Positions 6,682 through 12,713 of a stretch of DNA of 12,713 nt are shown piece by piece. The translations under genes and the position numbers were made by a program. The notes beneath the pieces were generated by a model, which did not search any database, had not been told where the DNA came from, and saw only the letters and a program-made list of their open reading frames with translations. Source of the DNA: Draconibacterium sp. (lineage in GTDB: Bacteria; Bacteroidota; Bacteroidia; Bacteroidales; Prolixibacteraceae); NCBI GenBank assembly GCA_027011835.1, contig JALUZN010000086.1:1-12713 (forward strand). Reading direction: 5' to 3'. Numbering within the stretch: the first letter of the stretch is position 1; each line of letters begins with the position of its first letter.

Positions 6682-7626
6682 ATGAAAAAATTATCGCTTG
6701 TAATTTGTGTGTGGAACGAAGAGTTGAACATTAAACCCTTGTCGGAACAAATAAAAGCAGCGCTATCTGATATTGATTATGAGGCTATTTTTGTTGACGA
6801 TGGTTCGACCGACAATACGCGGAAAGAGATCAGGAAGATAAACAACGACCGGTTTTTGCTGGTTGAGTTAAAACGAAATTATGGGCAGAGTTCAGCGTTA
6901 CAAGCCGGAATAGACCAGGCAGAGGGTGAGTTTGTGGTGCTGCTCGACGGCGACCTTCAAAACGATCCGGCCGATGTGCCAATGATGCTGAAAATGATAG
7001 AAGAGGAAGAGTGGGACATGGTTGCAGGTGTACGTGCCAACCGGAAAGATGGTATGTTTTTGCGCAAAGTGCCTTCTAAAATTGCCAATTATATGATTCG
7101 CGAGGCCACGGGAATTCATATGAAAGATTTGGGGTGTACATTGAAAATATTTACCCGCGATACCATAAAAAGCATTCATATTTACGGTGAGTTGCACCGT
7201 TATATTCCGGCACTGATAACACTTGAAGGAGCTACCCGTATTACGCAAGTCGATGTTAATCACAGGGCACGCGAATTTGGCGATTCGAAATACAACTTAA
7301 GCCGGACAACCCGCGTAATGAGCGATTTAATTTTAATGGTTTTCTTTAAGAAATACTTACAACGTCCGATGCATTTCTTCGGAACAATTGGGCTGGTTAC
7401 CTTTGGAATTGGAGTTTTAATTAATATGTATCTGCTTATATTAAAGATTATTGGGCACGATATTTGGGGTAAACCACTTTTAATGTTGGGTATATTAATG
7501 GTTTTGGGTGGAATACAATTTATTACTACCGGTATTATTGCAGAGTTGCAAATGCGTACTTATTTCGAATCTCAAAATAAAAAACCTTACCGTGTAAAAC
7601 GGGTTGTGGTTGCAAAAGAAAACTGA
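6682..7626 (+). CDS. Family 2 glycosyltransferase, polyprenyl-phosphate type (GtrB/ArnC/DPM1-like)
   Basis: 314 residues from ATG 6682. A longer frame from TTG 6661 adds seven residues, but MKKLSLVICVWNEELNI is the normal start of this family. The GT-A domain covers residues 1 to about 220: nucleotide-binding VDDGSTDNT (Asp39-Asp40), RNYGQSSALQAGID (65-78), the metal-binding DxD in LLDGDLQNDP (Asp89, Asp91), and the late motif NHRAREFGDSKYNLSR typical of enzymes that move a sugar to a polyprenyl phosphate. Two membrane helices follow (about 229-255 and 262-286), then a basic tail. Such enzymes make undecaprenyl-phosphate sugars on the cytoplasmic face for glycan or lipid A decoration or protein glycosylation. 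Donor sugar and acceptor cannot be read from sequence. No flippase or other glycan genes are adjacent. It is followed on the same strand, 56 bp on, by the plug-domain protein. Confidence 0.92.
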   Translation: MKKLSLVICVWNEELNIKPLSEQIKAALSDIDYEAIFVDDGSTDNTRKEIRKINNDRFLLVELKRNYGQSSALQAGIDQAEGEFVVLLDGDLQNDPADVPMMLKMIEEEEWDMVAGVRANRKDGMFLRKVPSKIANYMIREATGIHMKDLGCTLKIFTRDTIKSIHIYGELHRYIPALITLEGATRITQVDVNHRAREFGDSKYNLSRTTRVMSDLILMVFFKKYLQRPMHFFGTIGLVTFGIGVLINMYLLILKIIGHDIWGKPLLMLGILMVLGGIQFITTGIIAELQMRTYFESQNKKPYRVKRVVVAKEN

Positions 7627-7682
7627 GCATCGCATACACATAAGCCACTGTACCTTAGTTATTTAATTTAAAAACAGCTGTT

Positions 7683-8351
7683 ATGTTTAAATCACTTCTT
7701 ATTATCGCCATTTTTTCTTTCGCTCTCACTCTTCATTTAAATGCACAACCGCGCATTATTTACGGGCATGTTTCGGTGTTCGACTCAATTCCTGTAATTG
7801 GGGCAAAAATTGTTGTTAAAAGTACGAAACATAGTACGGTAACCGATTCGTTGGGAAATTTTTGGGTAAAATGCGAAGCTGTAGATAAATTAAAAGCAAA
7901 AGTTGACGGTTTCTCCGACAAAACCATAAAGGTGTCGGCTGACGATAAGGTAATTCATTTTAAAATGAAAATGAAAAGTGGAACAAAGAATTACGAATAT
8001 GCATTAGAACATGTAAATACCGCTTATATCGACCGCTTAAACAAGATTGTAAATAATGAGGAGACGGATTTCTCGAACTACAGTACTATTTACGATTTAA
8101 TTGTTGGTCGACTTGCCGGTGTGAGAATAGAGAACGGCCAATTTTTAATGCGTGGAACACGGTCGATAACCGGAAGCAATGCAGCATTAATTGTTCTCGA
8201 TGGTGTGCCTGTGAGTTATGGGACACTCTCATCAATTCCTCCAAGCAATGTTGAAAGTGTTGCAGCATTGGCCGGCACCAAAGCTGCCATATTTGGCTCG
8301 GAGGGAGCAAATGGCGTAATAGCAATTAAAACCAAGAAGATTGGAAACTAA
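7683..8351 (+). CDS. Exported carboxypeptidase-regulatory-like plus TonB-receptor plug protein without a barrel
   Basis: 222 residues with a signal peptide (1-21, LNA|Q). Residues about 25-95 form a CarboxypepD_reg-like domain (GHVSVFDSIPVIGAKIVVKS, then TDSLGNFWVKC), the extension found at the N-terminus of SusC-type receptors. Residues about 132-220 match a TonB-dependent receptor plug: STIYDLIVGRLAGVRIENGQ, RGTRSITGSNAALIVLDGVP, and the hallmark NVESVAALAGTKAAIFGSEG followed by ANGVIAIKTK. The protein then stops (TAA 8349-8351). A whole SusC protein has about 1000 residues, and no barrel-coding sequence follows in any frame before pfp. The ends look clean, so this seems a genuine plug-only protein rather than a fresh truncation, though a decayed receptor cannot be excluded. 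No SusD partner is present. Likely periplasmic; function unknown. A 10-bp palindrome, AACAGCTGTT (7673-7682), touches the start codon. Confidence 0.85.
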   Translation: MFKSLLIIAIFSFALTLHLNAQPRIIYGHVSVFDSIPVIGAKIVVKSTKHSTVTDSLGNFWVKCEAVDKLKAKVDGFSDKTIKVSADDKVIHFKMKMKSGTKNYEYALEHVNTAYIDRLNKIVNNEETDFSNYSTIYDLIVGRLAGVRIENGQFLMRGTRSITGSNAALIVLDGVPVSYGTLSSIPPSNVESVAALAGTKAAIFGSEGANGVIAIKTKKIGN

Positions 8352-8387
8352 AAACGTTTTTACGTTGTATTGCAACTTAAATTGACC

Positions 8388-8407
8388 GGAAATTGTAAAT
8401 TCCTTTT
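8388..8407 (+). terminator. Weak terminator-like hairpin after the plug-domain gene
   Basis: GGAA/TTCC (8388-8391 with 8400-8403), separated by an A/T-rich loop, is followed by TTTT. The stem is short and contains an internal mismatch, so this is a tentative call; no better terminator was found between this gene and pfp. Confidence 0.25.
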
Positions 8408-8437
8408 AACTTTTCTTTAAATCGCCCCTTAAATTAA

Positions 8438-8457
8438 GCTGTTTGAAATGAAACAGC
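8438..8457 (+). promoter_or_regulatory. Dyad symmetry (possible operator) upstream of pfp
   Basis: GCTGTTT (8438-8444) and AAACAGC (8451-8457) form a perfect 7-bp inverted repeat around GAAATG. It overlaps the only TTTG in the -33 region and lies 11 bp before the -7 element of pfp. No T tract follows it, so a transcription-factor site is more likely than a terminator. Confidence 0.45.
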
Positions 8458-8468
8458 ATAAATTGCAC

Positions 8469-8476
8469 TATTTTTG
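8469..8476 (+). promoter_or_regulatory. -7 promoter element of pfp
   Basis: TATTTTTG is a perfect match to TAnnTTTG. A TTTG at 8442-8445 is 23 bp upstream, a little far for the -33 element. The start site would be near 8483, leaving a leader of about 33 nt to ATG 8516. The TTG at 8474, which would give a longer frame, lies inside this element and cannot be a start on this transcript. Confidence 0.5.
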
Positions 8477-8515
8477 ATTCATTATTATAAAAATGAAAAA
8501 CTAAAATATAAAGCA

Positions 8516-10168
8516 ATGAATATTAGCGCATTACAAAAAGAGAGGGCAAAATATCAGCCAAAACTTCCAAAATCGTTAAAAGGAATAGGAAAACTTGTTG
8601 AGGGCGAAAAAACTCAATCGGTTGCCGACCAAGATGAGATTAAAAAGCTTTTCCCAAATACCTATGGAATGCCGTTGGTCTCTTTTGAAGAGGGAACAGT
8701 GGCCGTCGACAGAGCTCCGATAAATGTGGGGGTAATATTATCGGGCGGACAGGCACCCGGAGGGCACAACGTAATCTCGGGTATTTTCGATGGTATAAAA
8801 AATATAAATCCGAAAAGTAAATTGTATGGCTTTTTAGGTGGCCCCGAAGGATTAATCGAACATAAATATATTGAACTAACCGCCGAAATTATCGATGATT
8901 ACCGGAATACAGGTGGGTTCGATATTATTGGCTCGGGACGTACAAAGCTGGAAGAGGAGTGGCAATTCGATAAAGCCCTTGAAATTGCAAAAGACTTAGA
9001 CCTTACATCGCTGGTAATTATTGGTGGCGACGATTCGAATACAAATGCTTGCGTATTAGCCGAATACTATGCCGCTAAAAAGTCGGGAATGCAAGTTATT
9101 GGTTGCCCGAAAACAATTGATGGTGACCTTAAAAATGAAATGATTGAGGCATCGTTTGGTTTCGATACCGCTACAAAAGTGTATTCTGAATTAATTGGTA
9201 ATATACAGCGCGATTCAAATTCAGCAAAAAAATACTGGCACTTTATAAAGCTGATGGGACGTTCGGCTTCGCACATTGGTTTAGAATGTGCTTTAAAAAC
9301 CCAACCCAACATTACACTTATTTCCGAAGAGGTTGAAAAGAAACAGCAAACGTTAAGCGATGTTGTTAACTATATGGCCGGTATTATTGCAAAACGTGCC
9401 GAAAACGGCGATAGTTTTGGAGTAGCCCTAATTCCGGAAGGTTTAGTTGAATTTATTCCTGAGATGAAGCAATTAATTGCTGAATTGAATGACCTTTTAG
9501 CTGATGGAACAAAAACCGAAAGGGAGTTTAAACACTTAAAGAAAAGCCACCGAATTACCTGGGTTGCCGAAATGATTTCTCCGGAGTCGGCAAAAGTATT
9601 GTTGTCGATACCATCGAGAATTGCAAGTCAGTTGATGCTCGATCGCGACCCACACGGAAATGTTCAGGTTTCGTTAATTGAAACTGAAAAACTTTTGGGC
9701 GAGATGGTGAGTAAGAAATTAGATGAGATGAAGTCGGAGGGAAAATACGTAAGTAACTTTGGAATTCAGTACCACTTTTTTGGCTATGAAGGACGTTGTG
9801 CTGCACCATCGAATTTCGATGCCGACTATTGTTATACATTGGGTTTTGCTGCATCGGCTTTGGTTTCTGAAGGAAAAACAGGTTACATGTCGTCGGTGCG
9901 CAATTTAACGGCTCCTGCCGATGAGTGGATTGCAGGTGGTGTACCAACAACAATGATGATGAATATGGAAAAACGTCATGGACACATGAAACCCGTTATT
10001 CAGAAAGCATTGGTTGATTTAGAGGGGGCACCCTATAAATACTTCAAATCGAAAAGAGGAGAATGGGCATACAATACAAACTTTATCTATCCCGGTCCAA
10101 TTCAATATTTTGGTCCTTCCGACGTTTGCGATGTTACCACCGAAACATTAAAGTTGGAGCAAGAATAA
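8516..10168 (+). CDS. pfp: PPi-dependent 6-phosphofructokinase (long form)
   Basis: 550 residues from ATG 8516. It converts fructose 6-phosphate and pyrophosphate to fructose 1,6-bisphosphate and phosphate, reversibly, so it serves both glycolysis and gluconeogenesis in the cytoplasm. Motifs: phosphate-binding GGQAPGGHN (77-85), GGDDSNTNA (170-178), PKTIDGDLKNE (198-208, with catalytic Asp202) and MGRSASHIGLECAL (247-260). Asp173 in GGDD, in place of the Gly of ATP-dependent enzymes, together with Lys199 in PKTIDGD, is the known signature for PPi rather than ATP use. The length of about 550 fits the long PFP clade of plants, spirochaetes and Bacteroidota. A 14-residue longer frame from TTG 8474 is rejected because that codon lies in the promoter. 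The gene stands alone with its own promoter, an upstream dyad and a terminator. Confidence 0.96.
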   Translation: MNISALQKERAKYQPKLPKSLKGIGKLVEGEKTQSVADQDEIKKLFPNTYGMPLVSFEEGTVAVDRAPINVGVILSGGQAPGGHNVISGIFDGIKNINPKSKLYGFLGGPEGLIEHKYIELTAEIIDDYRNTGGFDIIGSGRTKLEEEWQFDKALEIAKDLDLTSLVIIGGDDSNTNACVLAEYYAAKKSGMQVIGCPKTIDGDLKNEMIEASFGFDTATKVYSELIGNIQRDSNSAKKYWHFIKLMGRSASHIGLECALKTQPNITLISEEVEKKQQTLSDVVNYMAGIIAKRAENGDSFGVALIPEGLVEFIPEMKQLIAELNDLLADGTKTEREFKHLKKSHRITWVAEMISPESAKVLLSIPSRIASQLMLDRDPHGNVQVSLIETEKLLGEMVSKKLDEMKSEGKYVSNFGIQYHFFGYEGRCAAPSNFDADYCYTLGFAASALVSEGKTGYMSSVRNLTAPADEWIAGGVPTTMMMNMEKRHGHMKPVIQKALVDLEGAPYKYFKSKRGEWAYNTNFIYPGPIQYFGPSDVCDVTTETLKLEQE

Positions 10169-10182
10169 GGTTACAAAATACT

Positions 10183-10219
10183 CAATCTCTATAGTTTCTT
10201 AGAGTTGCCTTTTTTGTTT
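10183..10219 (+). terminator. Rho-independent terminator of pfp
   Basis: CAA-T-CTCTA (10183-10191) pairs with TAGAGTTG (10200-10207), giving eight base pairs with one bulged T and an eight-base loop. The T-rich run CCTTTTTTGTTTT follows. It begins 14 bp after the pfp stop codon. Confidence 0.75.
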
Positions 10220-10221
10220 TA

Positions 10222-10382
10222 ATACCAATTTAACTTTGAATTGCCGTATAATTGAATTAAATTATTTTGTGCAAGGTTGAGTTAAAATATTTCGGCATAG
10301 CCGTAGCTATGATGGAATATTTTAACGATGAGATTGTGCAAAAGAATAAATTCAATGCGGCAATACGAGGTTAACTTGGTAT
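10222..10382. repeat. Long imperfect inverted repeat, about 161 bp (MITE- or REP-like)
   Basis: The left arm (10222-10301) and the right arm (10306-10382) are imperfect reverse complements around the four-base loop CGTA (10302-10305). The termini ATACCAA and TTGGTAT match exactly. Near the axis AAAATATTTCGGCATAGC faces GCTATGATGGAATATTTT. Similarity between arms looks like about 75% with a few gaps, by hand alignment. There is no ORF. It lies between the pfp terminator and the convergent symporter gene. It could be a non-autonomous mobile element, a genome-wide intergenic repeat, or a cruciform-forming site. Confidence 0.75.
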
Positions 10383-10387
10383 AAGAG

Positions 10388-10457
10388 TCTCTCTTTTAAC
10401 AATGAAAATATTTCGGATATAGCTTCGGTTATATCTGAAATATTTGTTTTAGAGAGA
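10388..10457. repeat. Second long hairpin, about 70 bp, related to its neighbour
   Basis: The core is a 17-bp stem (10407-10423 with 10428-10444, two G-T pairs) closed by the tetraloop TTCG. Outer helices are AACA/TGTT (10398-10401 with 10445-10448) and TCTCTCT/AGAGAGA (10388-10394 with 10451-10457). The arm start AAAATATTTCGG and the ATAGC near the loop are shared with the axis of the 161-bp repeat, which ends 6 bp earlier. Confidence 0.7.
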
Positions 10458-10470
10458 AGTGAAAAAGAGG

Positions 10471-10499
10471 GAAAAGAGTGTTTTTCTTCAGAAGACTCT
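10471..10499 (-). terminator. Possible weak terminator of the symporter gene
   Basis: On the minus strand AGAGT (10499-10495) pairs with ACTCT (10479-10475), enclosing TCTTC-T-GAAGA, and is followed by TTTTCCC. It overlaps the stop codon. The neighbouring 10388-10457 hairpin could also help to stop minus-strand transcription. Confidence 0.3.
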
Positions 10500-11724
10500 A
10501 AATTGCAATATTTGTCTTTTCCTTTTCAGAACGTGCAATAGTAACTGCGGCACAGCTATCGCTCCATACGTTTACCGAAGTTCGCGTCATGTCTAAAAGC
10601 AGATCGACGGCAAGAATTAAGCCGATTCCTTCGAGCGGTAATCCGGCAGCCGATAGAATAATGGTAAGCATAACCAATCCTGCCATGGGTATTCCGGCTG
10701 CACCAATCGATGCCAAAAGAGCCGTAACAACAACAAGAATTTGTTGTGAAAATGTAAAATCGACGCCATAAACCTGTGCAATAAAAATAGCTGCTACACA
10801 TTCGTAAAGGGCAGTTCCATCCATATTTATTGTGGCACCAAGCGGAAGCGTAAAACTTGTTATCGGATTCGAAACGCCACTTTTATGTTCTACCGCTTCC
10901 ATTGTTAACGGTAGCGTTGCACTCGACGATGCAGTTGAAAATGCGGTAAGCAAGGGGGTAACCATATTTCGCATATGTGCATAAGGTTTTACTTTGGCAA
11001 CAAAGCGAAGGATAAGTGGAAGTGTGATAAATGCATGGATGCCGAGAGCCAGAAAAACAGTAATCATATAAATGGCCATGCTACCTGCCAAATTTGTTAA
11101 CTGATGGGCATTTTTACTCACTTCGTGGCTAACAATTCCGAAAATACCAAGTGGCGTAAATTTTATTATAAACATGGTCATTTTCATCATCACTTCAAAA
11201 ACGGCCTCGAAAAAGGTGGTAAGTGTCTCTTTATATTTCCCTTTTACCTGGGTAATAAAAACGCCAAAAATAATAGCAAAGAAGATAACCGGAAGAATAT
11301 CGCCTTTTGCCATTGCGTCAAAAATATTTGGTGGAACAATCCGCATTAATATATCGTTTACCGAGCCTGTGTTTTTTGCAATTTCTGCCACATTTTCAGT
11401 AAAACCCATCTCAACGCCAACTCCCGGTTTAATAATGTTAACCATTAACAGACCGGTTAAAATTGCCAATATACTGGTCGATATATAATAAATCATTGTT
11501 TTTGCTCCCATACGGCCAAGATTATTTCCTCCGCCCATACTTGTTACTCCCGAAATAATTGAGCTTAGAATTAACGGAACAATGACCATTTTTAAGGAAG
11601 TTAAAAATATTTCGCCCATCCAGGTAACATATTTTACGCCCTGTGGAACAAAATATCCAAACAATACAGCCAATACTAATGCGATTAAAATTTGCCAGTG
11701 AAGTTTGATTTTTAAGATTTTCAC
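10498..11724 (-). CDS. Dicarboxylate/amino acid:cation symporter (DAACS, GltP/DctA family)
   Basis: 408 residues, GTG start, TAG stop. The inner-membrane carrier imports acidic amino acids or C4-dicarboxylates with Na+ or H+. Family hallmarks: N-terminal LHWQILIALVLAVLFGYFVP, serine-rich hairpin 1 STASSSATLPLT (about 262-273), NMDGTALYE in TM7 (Asn300-Glu308), hairpin 2 ASIGAAGIPMAGLVML, and the TM8 motif DLLLDMTRTSVNVWSD (374-389). Its Asp374, Asp378, Arg381, Thr382, Asn385 and Asp389 match the cation- and substrate-binding residues of GltPh. The Arg supports an acidic substrate; glutamate/aspartate versus succinate-type cannot be decided. No ATG lies upstream in frame before a stop (TAA), and the GTG gives the normal family N-terminus, so the rare start is chosen. 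It converges on pfp and diverges from aqpZ across a 170-bp gap that should hold both promoters. Confidence 0.94.
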   Translation of the reverse strand: MKILKIKLHWQILIALVLAVLFGYFVPQGVKYVTWMGEIFLTSLKMVIVPLILSSIISGVTSMGGGNNLGRMGAKTMIYYISTSILAILTGLLMVNIIKPGVGVEMGFTENVAEIAKNTGSVNDILMRIVPPNIFDAMAKGDILPVIFFAIIFGVFITQVKGKYKETLTTFFEAVFEVMMKMTMFIIKFTPLGIFGIVSHEVSKNAHQLTNLAGSMAIYMITVFLALGIHAFITLPLILRFVAKVKPYAHMRNMVTPLLTAFSTASSSATLPLTMEAVEHKSGVSNPITSFTLPLGATINMDGTALYECVAAIFIAQVYGVDFTFSQQILVVVTALLASIGAAGIPMAGLVMLTIILSAAGLPLEGIGLILAVDLLLDMTRTSVNVWSDSCAAVTIARSEKEKTNIAI

Positions 11725-11894
11725 AATGTTGATTTTAGTAAGTTCTTAACAGATTGCTAATTTATCTTTTTTTAAAGAGAAGGCAAATAAAACTCTTTCT
11801 AAGTCTCCTGTTTCCTGAGATCAAAAATCTGATATTTTGTATATTATGCTGATTATTTTTAACTTATGCCTCTTTAAACCTTAAAACGAAAAAT

Positions 11895-12590
11895 ATGAAA
11901 AAATTAGTTGCTGAATTTATTGGAACTTTGTGGTTAGTTCTTGGTGGTTGTGGAAGTGCTGTTTTGGCAGCAGGATTTCCCGAGTTAGGAATTGGTTTTC
12001 TTGGCGTAGCTCTTGCGTTTGGATTAACAGTGCTAACTATGGTGTATGCAATTGGCCATATTTCGGGCTGTCATCTCAATCCGGCAGTTTCTGTTGGCTT
12101 GTGGATAGGTGGTAGGTTCGATGGGAAAGAGCTTATTCCATACATCATTGCTCAGGTTCTTGGAGGAATTGCAGGTGCCGGAATTTTGTATTTAATTGTT
12201 ATTGGCCAGGATGGTTTTACATCTATTGGTAGTTTTGCTGCAAACGGATATGGAGCACATTCGCCGGGTGGTTACGGTTTGCTCTCGGCATTGGTAACCG
12301 AAATTGTAATGACCTTTATGTTTCTTATTGTTATTTTGGGAGCCACACACTCAAAAGCACCAAAATATTTAGGCGGATTGGCAATTGGTTTAAGTTTAAC
12401 ACTAATTCATTTAATAAGTATTCCGGTAACAAATACATCGGTAAATCCTGCACGAAGTACAAGTCAGGCACTATTTGTTGGCGACTGGGCTCTCGGTCAG
12501 TTATGGCTGTTTTGGGTAGCTCCAATTGTTGGTGCTATTTTGGCCGGAGTGGTTTATAAATATCTCTCCCCCGAAACAAGTGAGGAGTAA
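11895..12590 (+). CDS. aqpZ: Aquaporin Z, water channel
   Basis: 231 residues, the same length as E. coli AqpZ. Six membrane helices and two half-helices carry the NPA motifs GCHLNPAVS (Asn62-Ala64) and NTSVNPARS (Asn184-Ala186). The selectivity-filter residues are those of a water-selective channel: Phe42, His172, Thr181 and Arg187, matching E. coli Phe43, His174, Thr183 and Arg189. Glycerol facilitators have a different set (Trp/Gly/Phe/Arg), so water rather than glycerol is the expected substrate. The product is an inner-membrane tetramer that lets water equilibrate during osmotic change. The ATG is the family-standard start (MKKLVAEFIGTLWLVLGGCG). A near-match to the -7 element (TATTTTG, 11833-11839) lies about 60 bp upstream. 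The stop codon overlaps the start of a repeat-like end at 12589. Confidence 0.97.
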   Translation: MKKLVAEFIGTLWLVLGGCGSAVLAAGFPELGIGFLGVALAFGLTVLTMVYAIGHISGCHLNPAVSVGLWIGGRFDGKELIPYIIAQVLGGIAGAGILYLIVIGQDGFTSIGSFAANGYGAHSPGGYGLLSALVTEIVMTFMFLIVILGATHSKAPKYLGGLAIGLSLTLIHLISIPVTNTSVNPARSTSQALFVGDWALGQLWLFWVAPIVGAILAGVVYKYLSPETSEE

Positions 12591-12598
12591 TACCAATT
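12589..12598. repeat. Repeat-end sequence AATACCAATT at the aqpZ stop codon
   Basis: The ten bases AATACCAATT are identical to the left end of the 161-bp inverted repeat (10221-10230), and they include the last two bases of the aqpZ stop codon. The following bases differ from the first element. If this is a second element of the same type, its other end lies beyond the window. Confidence 0.35.
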
Positions 12599-12690
12599 AG
12601 GAAACAAAACACCCCATATATGCATCCAAAAAAAGTTTATGATGAGTTATAGATTGAATTATTTCAGAAGTGAGATTATCTTTGATGAAA

Positions 12691-12702
12691 TTGGCTAGCC
12701 AA
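12691..12702. repeat. Perfect 12-bp palindrome
   Basis: TTGGCTAGCCAA reads the same on both strands. It lies 100 bp after aqpZ and near the window end, with no gene visible around it. It could be a protein-binding site, or the axis of a larger inverted repeat, but the flanking bases (A on each side) do not extend the symmetry. Confidence 0.45.
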
Positions 12703-12713
12703 ACTTTCACGTT

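Noticed and set aside
8474..8515. TTG start for pfp
   Set aside because: It lies inside a perfect -7 element, so it would not be on the transcript; ATG 8516 gives a normal 550-residue enzyme.
7683..8515. Plug-domain gene as a frameshifted SusC receptor
   Set aside because: No barrel-like sequence follows in any frame in the 164 bp before pfp, and the stop comes just after the natural end of the plug.
11810..11826. TCTC...GAGA symmetry and TCCTG direct repeat between the symporter and aqpZ
   Set aside because: The arms are only four to five bases; this is expected by chance in a 170-bp gap and no promoter element is placed against it.
12639..12698. 19-codon ORF starting ATGATG after aqpZ
   Set aside because: It is too short, has no recognisable product, and ends within the 12-bp palindrome; it is likely chance within a repeat-like region.

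Overview
The window looks like chromosomal DNA of a member of the Bacteroidota. Composition is low in G+C. There are no clear Shine-Dalgarno sequences, and several starts are preceded by the Bacteroidota -7 promoter element TAnnTTTG. Gene content also fits: a NigD-like protein, a secreted C1 (PepC-like) peptidase, a SusC-type carboxypeptidase-regulatory plus plug protein, and a long PPi-dependent phosphofructokinase. A marine or anaerobic member of the Marinilabiliales/Prolixibacteraceae type is my best guess, but that is inference.

Layout. 1-572: 3' part of a NigD-like gene, closed by a strong terminator (603-633). 657-3966, minus strand: a secreted TPR protein followed 37 bp later by rarA, probably one transcript. 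3967-4367: a gene-poor gap with a sharply bounded, G+C-rich (about 61%) island at 4069-4220 that folds into a multi-branched RNA and has its own promoter-like and terminator-like signals. It is the best candidate for something undescribed here. 4368-6530: a secreted C1 cysteine peptidase and a predicted outer-membrane beta-barrel protein, 39 bp apart. 6682-8351: a membrane-anchored GT2 glycosyltransferase of the polyprenyl-phosphate type, then a small exported protein with the SusC regulatory domain and plug but no barrel. 8516-10168: PPi-dependent phosphofructokinase behind a perfect promoter element and a 20-bp dyad. 10169-10497: terminator, then two adjacent long inverted repeats that share a core sequence. 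10498-11724, minus strand: a DAACS-family dicarboxylate/amino-acid symporter starting with GTG. 11895-12590: aquaporin Z. The last about 120 bp begin with the same 10-bp end as the first inverted repeat, overlapping the aqpZ stop codon.

How the genes relate. Most are housekeeping (RarA in replication-fork maintenance, Pfp in glycolysis/gluconeogenesis, AqpZ for water flux, the symporter for C4-acid or acidic amino-acid uptake) or cell-envelope proteins. Apart from the two likely two-gene transcripts (TPR-rarA, and peptidase-barrel) they do not form one pathway. No phage, CRISPR, tRNA, rRNA or transposase gene was seen. The unexplained content lies between genes: the 4069-4258 RNA candidate and the repeat cluster at 10222-10457.
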